A stretch of DNA of 64,000 nt from contig CAVVAM010000002.1 of the NCBI GenBank assembly GCA_963746265.1, positions 399,037 through 463,036 of the forward strand, in the 5' to 3' direction. Positions 49,348 through 57,825 of the stretch are shown piece after piece. The DNA is from Ilumatobacter sp963746265 (GTDB lineage Bacteria > Actinomycetota > Acidimicrobiia > Acidimicrobiales > Ilumatobacteraceae). The first letter of the stretch is position 1. Each line of letters opens with the position of its first letter. A program made the translations under genes and the position numbers. The notes beneath the pieces are model-generated. The model was not told the DNA's origin and made no database searches. It saw nothing but the letters and a program-made list of their open reading frames with translations.

Positions 49348-50045
49348 CGCCCGGTCACCGCCGAGGTCTCACCGATTCGCCGCTCGAGCCACTCCGGGTA
49401 GCCACACGAGACGTCGAACACCAACGATCGGAACGGGGGTCGTGCCACGGAGACGAGCGCGCCCCAGGCGGCACCGATGCAGGCGAGCCGACTGGGGAGC
49501 GGCCCGTGTGCAGCGAAGGCAAGGGACCACCCCTCGGCTGATCCATCGTCGATCACGACGATCTCGATGTCGCAGTAGGCGCCGACCGGCGTGTCGGCGT
49601 GGTCGAGCACGGTCATCTCCTCGCCGGCGATCGTGAACCTGCGCTTGACGATCCTCTTGTGGACCTCGACCCACGGCTCGGACCCGGTGCTGACGAGGTG
49701 ATCGGCTGGACTCCACTTCTGCCACTGCTCCACGGTTCCTCGCGGGAGTTCTGCGACGGCGTCAGGTCCGTCGCTCGAGGGGACGGTGCGAGCGATCGGC
49801 TGGCGGACCTTGAGCTCGAGGGTGGATCCGTCCCGCAGCTTGAGGCCGCGATCGAGGCGACCGTCCATCAGGTACCGGTCGTGACGCTCCTCCACAGCAC
49901 CGAACGCGCCGTTGCTCGTGAACCACGAGCACACCGATCGGGGAAGCGGCCCGTTCCGGAACCAGCGGAGCTCGGTGGTTTCGATCAGTGCGGATCGTGC
50001 GATCGACCCGTGCGCCTCGCGGGAGCAAAGATGGTTGTTCGGCAT
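49344..50045 (-). CDS. CYTH-like hypothetical protein
   Basis: A protein of 233 residues. IETTELRWFRNGPLP, ERHDRYLMDG, LKLRDGSTLELKVRQP, VEVHKRIVKRRFTI and YCDIEIVVI give alternating charged beta strands as in the CYTH/triphosphate tunnel fold. The ExExK signature is imperfect (TTELRW), so a catalytic triphosphatase role is uncertain. The stop overlaps the SulP start by four bases. No membrane segment is seen. The start could be later than 50045. Confidence 0.55.
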   Translation of the reverse strand: MPNNHLCSREAHGSIARSALIETTELRWFRNGPLPRSVCSWFTSNGAFGAVEERHDRYLMDGRLDRGLKLRDGSTLELKVRQPIARTVPSSDGPDAVAELPRGTVEQWQKWSPADHLVSTGSEPWVEVHKRIVKRRFTIAGEEMTVLDHADTPVGAYCDIEIVVIDDGSAEGWSLAFAAHGPLPSRLACIGAAWGALVSVARPPFRSLVFDVSCGYPEWLERRIGETSAVTGR

Positions 50046-50254
50046 CGGCAGGACCTCGTGCGCTGCTCTCGCAACGCGCTGGGAAGGTCATCGTCGTCGT
50101 CGCCCGACTCGCACGGGAACACCGTGGTGGGGTGAAACCGTGTTTCACCCTTGCGCATCGCATCTCGCCCAGCTCCCGCTGGGCGGGCCGTCGACTCGAC
50201 GTCCGATCGATCAACCGGGCCCGGTTCGATGGTCTTGGAGCGATGATCGCCCGT

Positions 50255-50575
50255 TCACCGAATGTTGGTGCGCGCCGTGGGTACCGCTTCGAGCCGCACC
50301 GGGTCGATCGGTTCGCCGGTCTCTTCGTCGTAGCCGTAGGAGCCGTCGTCGACGCGTTGGAGCGCGGCCGTGACCTCGGCGAGCGACTGCTCGATATCGG
50401 CCTCGAGTCCCATCTCGGTCTCGACGCGCGTGGTGTCCTGCGCAGTATCGCCGGACAGCGTGTCGATGGGGCCATCGGTGGTTCGTTCTCCTCGGACCTC
50501 GGCGAGCTCACGCTGCAACCTCTCCCGTTCGACGACAAGGCGGGCGCGGGCGCGGTCGAGATCGATGGTCGGCAT
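50255..50575 (-). CDS. DksA/TraR-like protein lacking zinc-finger cysteines
   Basis: A protein of 106 residues with GGAGG nine bases before the ATG. A coiled-coil hairpin (RARARLVVERERLQRELAEV, then IEQSLAEVTAALQRVDDGSY) is followed by GYDEETGEPIDPVRLEAVPT. This aligns with the C4 zinc finger of DksA/TraR proteins (YGxCxxCGxPIxxxRLEAxP), but both cysteines of the first pair are replaced by D and T. Cysteine-less DksA variants are known. Binding to RNA polymerase is a family inference. The longer open frame to 51073 is a shadow. Confidence 0.75.
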   Translation of the reverse strand: MPTIDLDRARARLVVERERLQRELAEVRGERTTDGPIDTLSGDTAQDTTRVETEMGLEADIEQSLAEVTAALQRVDDGSYGYDEETGEPIDPVRLEAVPTARTNIR

Positions 50576-50782
50576 CTCGGAATCCTCCCACAGCGCGTTC
50601 TCCGCCTCAACTCTGAACGGTCCGGAGGCGGCTCCCCGAAGCGCTTGCCAACGCCGGGCATCACCGGCGACGCCTCTCCCACAGCGCACCCGGCGATTCG
50701 TCTCGTGCACGATGCCACCGATCGCGATCCGCATCCACCGATCGTACGCCTGCGCACGAGCCCGCCGAGTACGTTCACCGGT

Positions 50783-51580
50783 GTGTCGAACACGACGGAC
50801 GCAGTGGTCATCGGGGGTGGCATCGCGGGAGTCTCCATCGGCTACGAGCTGTGCGAGCGGGGAGTGTCGGTTCAGCTCTTCGAGGCCGAGGACTCCCTTG
50901 CTCAGCACGCAACAGGTCGCTCTGCTGCGCAGTACCTCCAAACCTACGGCAACGAGTGCGTGCGTCGGTTGACGGTCGCGGGGCGGTCGTTCTTCGAGCA
51001 ACCGCCGTCCGAGTTGGTGGATGGTCCACTCTGGCATCCGCGCCCGCTCATGCAGGTATGCGCTCCCCAACATGTCGCCCGAGTCCGCGCCCGTACCGAC
51101 GTGCTACGGGAGCTCGCTCCCACCACCACCTTCATCGACGCAGCCGATGCAATCACCTTGATGCCGGTACTGCGACCCGAAGCTGTCGGCGGTGCGCTCC
51201 TCGAACCCGACGCCATGGAACTCGATGTCGCAGCCATTCATCAGGCGTTCGTGCGGGGGATGCGCCGTTCCGATGCCGCGATCACCTCGAACGCTCCCGT
51301 CACCGCCGTCTCGCGCTCAGGCGACGGGTGGATCGTCACCACTCCCTCGGCGACGATTTCCACCCCACTGGTCGTCAACGCGGCCGGAGCGTGGTGCGAT
51401 CAGATCGCGGAACTCGCGGGCATCGAACCACTCGGTCTGCGGCCACTCCGACGCACCGCAGCGGTCGCGTCGCTCCCCTCGGGCATCGGAGACATCGGCT
51501 CGTGGCCGCTCGTCGCCTTCGAGTCTGATGAGGGCGGCATGGCCGCCTACTGCAAACCGGAACCCGGCGGACTCGGCGGA
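50783..51580 (+). pseudogene. FAD-dependent oxidoreductase (DAO family), 3' truncated
   Basis: The frame opens at GTG 50783 with TTDAVVIGGGIAGVSIGYEL, the FAD-binding motif. AQHATGRSAAQYLQTYGNEC, LEPDAMELDVAAIHQAFVRG and LVVNAAGAWCDQIAELAGIE are typical of the D-amino-acid oxidase/glycine oxidase superfamily. Family resemblance reaches YCKPEPGGL, the point where the C-terminal FAD contact region should begin. It then runs into sequence that on the other strand belongs to a different truncated gene. About 100 C-terminal residues are lost, so the enzyme is probably inactive. Confidence 0.8.
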
Positions 51581-51591
51581 GTCGGCCTGAC

Positions 51592-51833
51592 TCGACCAGG
51601 CGCACCGACAGACGGAACGCGAACAAGTGGGCGAGCGCCAGCCCGATGGTCGTACCCCACACGATCGCGAGCACGTCGAGAAGATGGCGATCGGCATCAT
51701 CGGGCAGTCCTGTCAGAGCGGCGAGGAGACACACCGACACGTACAGGGCCATCGTGAATCCCTCTTTGCGCTGCTCGTTCTGGCGACGGGCAGCGCCGCA
51801 ATCGCCGGCAACGGCAGGGTCGGTACGACTCAT
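51592..51833 (-). pseudogene. Membrane protein, 3' truncated at the junction with the DAO fragment
   Basis: From ATG 51833 (AAAGGA upstream) the frame reads MSRTDPAVAGDCGAARRQNE, then MALYVSVCLLAALTGLPDDA and VLAIVWGTTIGLALAHLFAF with RLSVRLV. This is a conserved two- or multi-helix actinobacterial membrane protein. It loses its character at about 51592, where the opposite-strand oxidoreductase fragment begins. The frame stays open by chance to 51375. Function unknown. Confidence 0.65.
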
Positions 51834-51913
51834 CGTCGACGATCCTTTCAGATGTTGCTCGCCCGCTGAGCGACCGCGCTCCCGAGCGCTCGCGGGCTCA
51901 GGTCCAGGCCTCG

Positions 51914-54308
51914 TCACAGGTAGTCGTGCTTCGTCAGCCAGCGCAGGCTGACGTAACCCCACACCGGCGGGAGGTAGTAGCTGATGATGCGGTAGATCAG
52001 GACGGCAGAGACCGCCGTCCCAGGGTCCACGCCGATCGCCGTGAGGCCCGCCGTCATGCCCGCCTCGCTGACCCCGACACCGCCGGGGATGGGCATCAAC
52101 CCGGCGAACAGTGAGACGGTGACGTTGATGAAGATCGCCTGGCCGAGGGTGATCGATCCTCCGACCGCGGCGACGCACATGGCGAACCCGGCGGCGTAGA
52201 GGACCTCGGTCCCGATCGAGCTGCCCAGCGCGGTCAGGGCCACTCTCGGCTCCTTCAGCGTCTGGAAGGCGTCACCGATCTGGGACAGTGGCCGCTCGAG
52301 TTTGCTCCAGGCCCAATGCCGCAACGCCGGAACCGCCCACACCACGATCACTGCGCCGGCAAACAGTACGACCGCCATGCCCAGCAGTCGCAGCACGCTG
52401 CCGCCGCCCTGCAGGTCGGACAGGTCGATGCTGCCGGCGCCCACCAGGATGGTCAGGACGATGAGGATCGCCTGGGCGATGAACCCGATGAACCCTGTGA
52501 TCGCGCCGGTGGTGGTCGAGGTGACCGGGCTGATGCCGAATTTCTGGAAGTAGCGCGCGTTGGTTGCGACGCGACCGGCGGCGGACGGGATCGCGATGTT
52601 GACGAAGCCGATCGCGAACTGCTCGATCGTGGTGACGCCGACGGGAACCGGTTTCGGCGACACCGCAGCCAGTGCGACCGCGTCGGTGTAGTTCGTCGCG
52701 GCCGCGAGGACGAGGCCGAGGAGCACGAGGCTCCAGCGGGCGTCGGCCAGACTCTCGGCGATCGTGTCGAACCCGACTTCGGCGAGCCCGGCGATCAGGG
52801 TGTAGGCCGCGAGCACGATGAACGCGGTCATGAGCGCGCTCTTCCAGCGTGACCCGTGTCAGCTGCTCGGTCGGTGGAACATCGATGCCCAGCGCCGCCG
52901 CTGTCTGTTTGCGAAGATCGCCGGTCTTGATCTTTTGGCGCTTCGCGTGGCCACGCAGACGTGCGTTGAGCGCTGCGGTCTGGAGCACCGGAAGCATCGC
53001 CGCGAGATCGTCGTCGCCCCGTGCGCGACGGGCTGCCGCAATCGCACGATCAGGACCCGCGCCGGTCGTGGTGAGCACGAGCATCGCAGCGACGTCCTGG
53101 TTGATCTGGTCGTCGGTGGGGTTGATGACCGCGTCGCTGAACCCCATGAGTTGCAGCGCGCCGGAGGCGTCGACCCAGATGTGGATGTCGTCGAGTGAGC
53201 CGTGGCTGATTCCGGCAGCGTGGAGGTCACCGAGCAGCTTCCAGGCCGCATCGAGCAGATCGTCGTCGACCTCGGCGGCGGTCGTGTTTGCGAGCGTGCG
53301 GTCGGCCAGGTCGGTGACGAGCAACGCATCGCCGGTCCGGGTCATGCCGACGGTGACGACGGCGGGAACCGAGACCCCGCGTTTCTCGGCGAGCAGCATG
53401 GCGAGCGATTCGTGCTCGATCTGCTGGCGGCGGTCGGATCCGAACTGTGCGTCGTCGCTTTCGTACCAGGCTTGACGCCACAGCCGGCTCTGTCGACGGG
53501 CGCTCCATGCGTCGCGCCCGAGCCCGTAGACGAACACGTTCCGGCCATCGCCCGTGACCCCTGACAGCACGAGTGCGGCGAGCGGTTGCTCGTCGTAGTA
53601 GGTCAGCCGGTTCATCTGGATGCCCAGATCGGCGAGCCCGTCGCGGAGCCGGTTGGTCGACGGCAAGCCCGCCGACGTGCCGAGCAGGTACCGGACGATC
53701 GCTGCGGCGATCAGCCCGACGAGCACGCCTCCCAGCGCGTCGCTGACGGTGGTGACTCGTCCGAGGGTTGCTGCGCCCGTCGCCACGAGGATGAACGTCC
53801 ACCCGATCCTGCGCATCGGCGCCGTCAGCCATGGCGACGCCGCGGCCTGGAGCGCGGTGGAGGTCGTGATGAAGAACGCCGGGAACGTGAACCGTGTCTG
53901 TTGTAGATCGAAGAACGCGAACTCGGGCCAGCGGTCATCGATGAGCCGGGTGAGGGCGAACACCACAACGACGGCCAGCAAGGCGGCGAGGACCATGTCG
54001 CGGAGCAGCTCCAGCCGGTCGCGGGCGAGGACGCCGACCCCGACGAGCAGCGCGAACGCATAGACGACGCCCACGACGTAGGCCGCCTGTCCGATCCAGA
54101 GCAGCCAGCCCGGCAACGTCCCGACGAACTGGAGCGCACTGTCGTCGAATGTCGAACCGTCACCGGCGACGAGGATCAGCAGCGCGAGCCAGACCGAGGT
54201 GAGACCGGCAGAGACCAGGTCCGTTCGGAGCCGAATGCGCGGCGCGTCCGAGGGCGCGGAGAACACCTGCACCCCGCGCGTTCCATGGTTGCCGGTCGTG
54301 TCGGTCAC
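51914..54308 (-). pseudogene. Kinase-like/flippase-like membrane protein split by a single-base frameshift
   Basis: The first frame (from about 54308, GTG) has membrane helices, then a kinase-like soluble domain (NVFVYGLGRDAWSARRQSRL, LLVTDLADRTL, LLGDLHAAGISHGSLDDIHI). Near 52847 it leaves the family pattern (TLEERAHDRVH). The second frame then continues as WKSALMTAFIVLAAYTLIAG to the end with GVGVSEAGMTAGLTAIGVDP, a lysylphosphatidylglycerol-synthase/UPF0104-type helix bundle. One extra base in GTCACGCTGGAAG restores a single frame of about 797 codons. It is either a real disruption or a sequencing error; the second part alone could start at ATG 52831. Confidence 0.8.
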
Positions 54309-54410
54309 CGACTCAGCCGGTTTCCACGTGCGACATCGACATCTCCCCACGATCGCATGGTCGACACCTCCAGGTCATGAACGGTCGGCCACTCCCTGGA
54401 CGGCTGAGGA

Positions 54411-55715
54411 CTACTGGCCGGCGAAGTACTTCGCCGCAGTTCGCAGATAGCCAGGAGAATAATCGACTCCCGAGATCTCGTCCGGGTTCGGGGCCAGACC
54501 GAAGTACATGCCGCAGAAATCTCGGGCAGGATCGACGTAGATGCCCTGACCCATGTTGCCGTGCTTGAACATTGCGCCGTCGGCGAAGGAGTGGTCCCAT
54601 TGTGCGGTGTTGGTGAGCGGCTTCTCGCCGAACCAGCCGATGCCGTAGCCCTCCTCGGTGGAGCCCACGTAGGCCGCCGGGTCGCCCATGGACTGGATGG
54701 TCTGCAGGAGTCGCTCCGAGACGATCCGTTCCTCGGACACCACGTGCCAACTCGGCGTGTACGACAATGCGAACCGCAGCACGTCCTCCGGTGTGGACGC
54801 GACGATGCCGGCAGCCGCCGGCGAGCCGTCGGGACAGAGCCCAGCGAGGTACGGGCTCTTCGCCCCGATCTTCGACCAGACCCGCTCGTGGAAGAAGTCC
54901 TGCCAGCGCATCCCGGTCACGTGTTGGGTCGCGAGCACCAGCGTCTGGGTATTGGCCCCGGAGTAGCGGAAGTGGGTGCCGGCGGGTTCTCCCTCGAGTG
55001 GTTGCGCATGCTTTGACATCTCGCGCCAATCGCCTGTGCCCTCGAAGACGGCGGTGAAGAAATGAGCGATCCAGGTGTCGGGGTTGAGCAGGTTCGCGAT
55101 GCTCTCTTCGATGTCGAGCCCGGACGCCATGTTCATGACGTTCTTGACGGTGGCCTGTTCCCAGTGCGTGCCACGGAGTTCGGGCACATAGGTCGGCACC
55201 GGCTTGTCGGGATCGACCTTGCCTTCGTCGATCAGCATCGCCATGAGCAGCCCGACCGTCGTCTTCGCGGCCGACATCCAGATGTGGGAGTCGGTTGGAT
55301 TCATGCCAGGGAAGATCTCGAACACGACCTTGCCCTGGTGGGCCATCATCATCGCCTGAACCTGCCGTTTGCCGACCAGGTACTCCCGCAGCGGTGGCGT
55401 GGTGGAGCCGTCATCGGCGGTGAAGGTCAGATCCAGCACTGTCGGATCGATCGACCGTTCGAGCCTGGAGAACTCGTCCGATGGCGGCACATACGAGCAA
55501 TTGAAGAACTCGGGGATGTTCAGGTTGTAGTAGATCGACTGCTCGCTGCCCGATTGCCAGTTCGGGAAGCTGTAGTCCTGCCTCGCCTGATCGATGAACG
55601 CTTCCGATTGTGGCTGCTTCCACTTCGCCATCGGGCTGTCGACCTCGAGCGGCTCGAAGCCTGACGCACCGGCGCGCTCTGGGCTGGGCACTGACTGGAT
55701 TTCGTTGCTGGGCAT
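54411..55715 (-). CDS. Serine hydrolase of the beta-lactamase/class C fold
   Basis: A protein of 434 residues from the ATG at 55715. The SxxK motif is S148-A-A-K151 (HIWMSAAKTTVGLLMAM). THFRYSGANTQTLVLATQHV supplies the Y-x-G-type second motif, and MFKHGNMGQGIYVDP the third (K/H-x-G-like). No signal peptide is obvious, which suggests a cytoplasmic esterase or transacylase rather than a secreted beta-lactamase. It is followed upstream (55788) by an M19-like protein in the same direction with a 72-base gap, so the two may form an operon. Confidence 0.82.
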   Translation of the reverse strand: MPSNEIQSVPSPERAGASGFEPLEVDSPMAKWKQPQSEAFIDQARQDYSFPNWQSGSEQSIYYNLNIPEFFNCSYVPPSDEFSRLERSIDPTVLDLTFTADDGSTTPPLREYLVGKRQVQAMMMAHQGKVVFEIFPGMNPTDSHIWMSAAKTTVGLLMAMLIDEGKVDPDKPVPTYVPELRGTHWEQATVKNVMNMASGLDIEESIANLLNPDTWIAHFFTAVFEGTGDWREMSKHAQPLEGEPAGTHFRYSGANTQTLVLATQHVTGMRWQDFFHERVWSKIGAKSPYLAGLCPDGSPAAAGIVASTPEDVLRFALSYTPSWHVVSEERIVSERLLQTIQSMGDPAAYVGSTEEGYGIGWFGEKPLTNTAQWDHSFADGAMFKHGNMGQGIYVDPARDFCGMYFGLAPNPDEISGVDYSPGYLRTAAKYFAGQ

Positions 55716-55787
55716 TTTCCTGGATTCTCCTGTTGATTGACCGAGAGTCTTGGCGGCTCTCATCGTGTCGATCACGGTCTCTGGCGT

Positions 55788-56987
55788 TCACTTCCAGACC
55801 TCGCTCATGACCCGGTAGATGTTTCCTCCGACGAACTTGAGGCAGTCCTCTTCGGAGTAACCCTCGTCGAGCAGCTTGTCCACGAGGGCCGCGAGGATCT
55901 GGTAGGAGGCAGGTGTCGGGAATCCCATTGCGCCTGTCTTCGCGGTGTAACCGCCGTCTGGGAAGATCGCTGCACCAAATGGCGTCTGCATCCCATCGGA
56001 CGTGAAGGTGACATCGGGGATGAAATCGGAACCGTAACCGACATGGTCGATGCCAACGAGGGAAACCATGTAGTCGATGTGGCGGAAGAGCATCTCCGTC
56101 GTCACGATCTCCGGGTTCGACATGTCGACGAAGGCGCCCACGCAGTTGATGGAACACACACCACCGCTCTGCGCAATCGCCTTGATCACCGAATCCTCGA
56201 GACTGCGCGGGTACTTTGCGATCGCCATGGCGACGGAGTGGGAAGAGATGACCGGTTGGCTGCTCCGCTCGATCGCGTCGAGCGACGTGCGTTCACCGGT
56301 GTGACTGACATCCACGAGCATGCCGTAGCGGTTGTAGGCATCGATGAGTGTCTTCCCGTAGTCGGTCAGCGGACCGTTCTCTTCCACGAAACAACCGTCA
56401 CCCACAGGATTTCGCTGGTTGTAGGCCAACAAACAGTAGCCATAACCGAGTTGACGCCAGATCGCGACATTGTCGGGATCACCTTCGAAGTGGCCGGTCC
56501 CCTGATGCGTGAAGTACAGCCCCAGCTTCCCTTCGGCGATTGCGTCGTCGATGTCCTTGGTGGTCCGCACGATCTTGTACTTGTCAGGGAACTCGTTGAT
56601 CTTCGCGAGATAGAACTGCAGCGCCTTCAACGACGCCGCGGAGGATGTATTCAGTGCATCAGCTGAAGGGCACAGCGCCATCACCTTCACTCCGCCGGCG
56701 ATGACACGGTCCATGTAGTCATGAAACTCCGGGGCTTCAGGAGTCGACCACTGCTCTGGCCAGGTGCCGGAGAAGAGCGTGTCGACGACCAACGAGTCAT
56801 GGACCATCTTCTTCGCCCGGTCAGACGACGGGTACTCGTGCAACCGCTGAGGGATCTTGGAGTAGTCCTTTCCCGTCGCGTACGGGTTGTATTCGGTCGC
56901 AAGGGGAAAGTCCTTCGTGGCGTACGGATGATCTTTGGTGGCGTACGGGTTGACATCCGTTGCTGATGCTGCGTCTTCTTGGCTCAT
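55788..56987 (-). CDS. M19 (membrane dipeptidase)-family protein with altered metal site
   Basis: A protein of 399 residues. Residues 13-38 hold four PxAT units at 7-residue spacing (PYAT, PYAT, PLAT, PYAT), an unusual N-terminal repeat. The M19 fold is recognisable from YGMLVDVSHTGERTSLDAIE, QPVISSHSVAMAIAKYPRSL and DHVGYGSDFIPDVTF, which keep the H, H and D positions of the binuclear zinc site. The usual N-terminal HxD is missing (VVDTLFSG), and the bridging E region reads YFTHQGTGHFEG. The enzyme may therefore bind one metal or have another activity. Confidence 0.8.
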   Translation of the reverse strand: MSQEDAASATDVNPYATKDHPYATKDFPLATEYNPYATGKDYSKIPQRLHEYPSSDRAKKMVHDSLVVDTLFSGTWPEQWSTPEAPEFHDYMDRVIAGGVKVMALCPSADALNTSSAASLKALQFYLAKINEFPDKYKIVRTTKDIDDAIAEGKLGLYFTHQGTGHFEGDPDNVAIWRQLGYGYCLLAYNQRNPVGDGCFVEENGPLTDYGKTLIDAYNRYGMLVDVSHTGERTSLDAIERSSQPVISSHSVAMAIAKYPRSLEDSVIKAIAQSGGVCSINCVGAFVDMSNPEIVTTEMLFRHIDYMVSLVGIDHVGYGSDFIPDVTFTSDGMQTPFGAAIFPDGGYTAKTGAMGFPTPASYQILAALVDKLLDEGYSEEDCLKFVGGNIYRVMSEVWK

Positions 56988-57045
56988 GGAGATCCTTCTG
57001 GATTGAAAGTTCAGGGGTTCGAGAACGTGAATGTGTGGATCAGGT

Positions 57046-57079
57046 TCCCGGAGGGTCGATGATGCTCGACCCTCCGGGA
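57046..57079 (-). terminator. Strong hairpin after the DUF1269 gene
   Basis: TCCCGGAGGGTCGA, loop TGATGC, then TCGACCCTCCGGGA is a perfect 14-bp stem. It lies eight bases past the DUF1269 stop and about 60 bases before the M19 gene. A long U-tract is absent, but position and strength fit transcription termination. Confidence 0.75.
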
Positions 57080-57087
57080 GGAGGTTT

Positions 57088-57612
57088 TCAGGATTCGAGT
57101 GCGTCGTCGATCTGATCAGCCGACTTCGACACTGCCTTGACCAGTTTGTCGTAGTCGTCGCGGTCGATCGCCTTGTTCACCCGCTTGCTGGCCTTGCCGA
57201 GCACCTTCTCCAGACGGTCGAGGTAGACGGCGTCGACGACGGCGACGACCGCTGACGAGTCCGCCGGGAAGTACTCGTCGAGTTCGACACCGAGTTCCTT
57301 CTCCTCGTGCTTCTTGGTCAGGTGTCCGAGCAGTGCGCCGATCCCGGCACCGATCGCCGTCGAGGCAAGCAGTGGCGGAGCGAAGAGGCCGACGACGAGG
57401 CCCACGCCGCCGCCGAGCATCGCTCCAGATGCGGTGTCGCCGTCGCCGGCTTCGAGGACATCGACGTCGCCGTTCGCGTCGCGGCTCATCACGATCGCAC
57501 CGACGACCATGAGGTCGGGTCCTTCCGCGGCCTTCAGTTCGTCGAAGTCGGCCCGAGCGCTGTCACCGTCGGCGTAGGTGGCGGCGTAGAGGACGAGGTT
57601 TTCTTCTGACAT
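57088..57612 (-). CDS. DUF1269 protein
   Basis: A protein of 174 residues. LVLYAATYADGDSARADFDE and AIVMSRDANGDVDVLEAGDG are followed by a glycine/alanine-rich hydrophobic stretch (AMLGGGVGLVVGLFAPPLLA, STAIGAGIGALLGHLTK). KELGVELDEYFPADSSAVVA and VYLDRLEKVLGKASKRVNKA follow. These are the features of DUF1269, a family of ferredoxin-like membrane-associated proteins of unknown function, common in actinobacteria. It is a monocistronic unit with a clear terminator hairpin. Confidence 0.88.
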   Translation of the reverse strand: MSEENLVLYAATYADGDSARADFDELKAAEGPDLMVVGAIVMSRDANGDVDVLEAGDGDTASGAMLGGGVGLVVGLFAPPLLASTAIGAGIGALLGHLTKKHEEKELGVELDEYFPADSSAVVAVVDAVYLDRLEKVLGKASKRVNKAIDRDDYDKLVKAVSKSADQIDDALES

Positions 57613-57825
57613 GTTGGTTCTCCGTTGAACAAGGCGATCGGGTCACCCGACCGTGCGGCAGCCGAGCGATTCGACGGCGTTGCGAACGTAGGGCTCCGGG
57701 GTTGTCGAGGCCAGTTCGTCGAGGGTGAACGACACATTCACCCCGAATCTGGCGACGGAGACGTGGATTCTCGTTGGTCACGTCATATCGCCTACTTGTT
57801 CGGTGTGTATCCGGGGGAACAGCAG

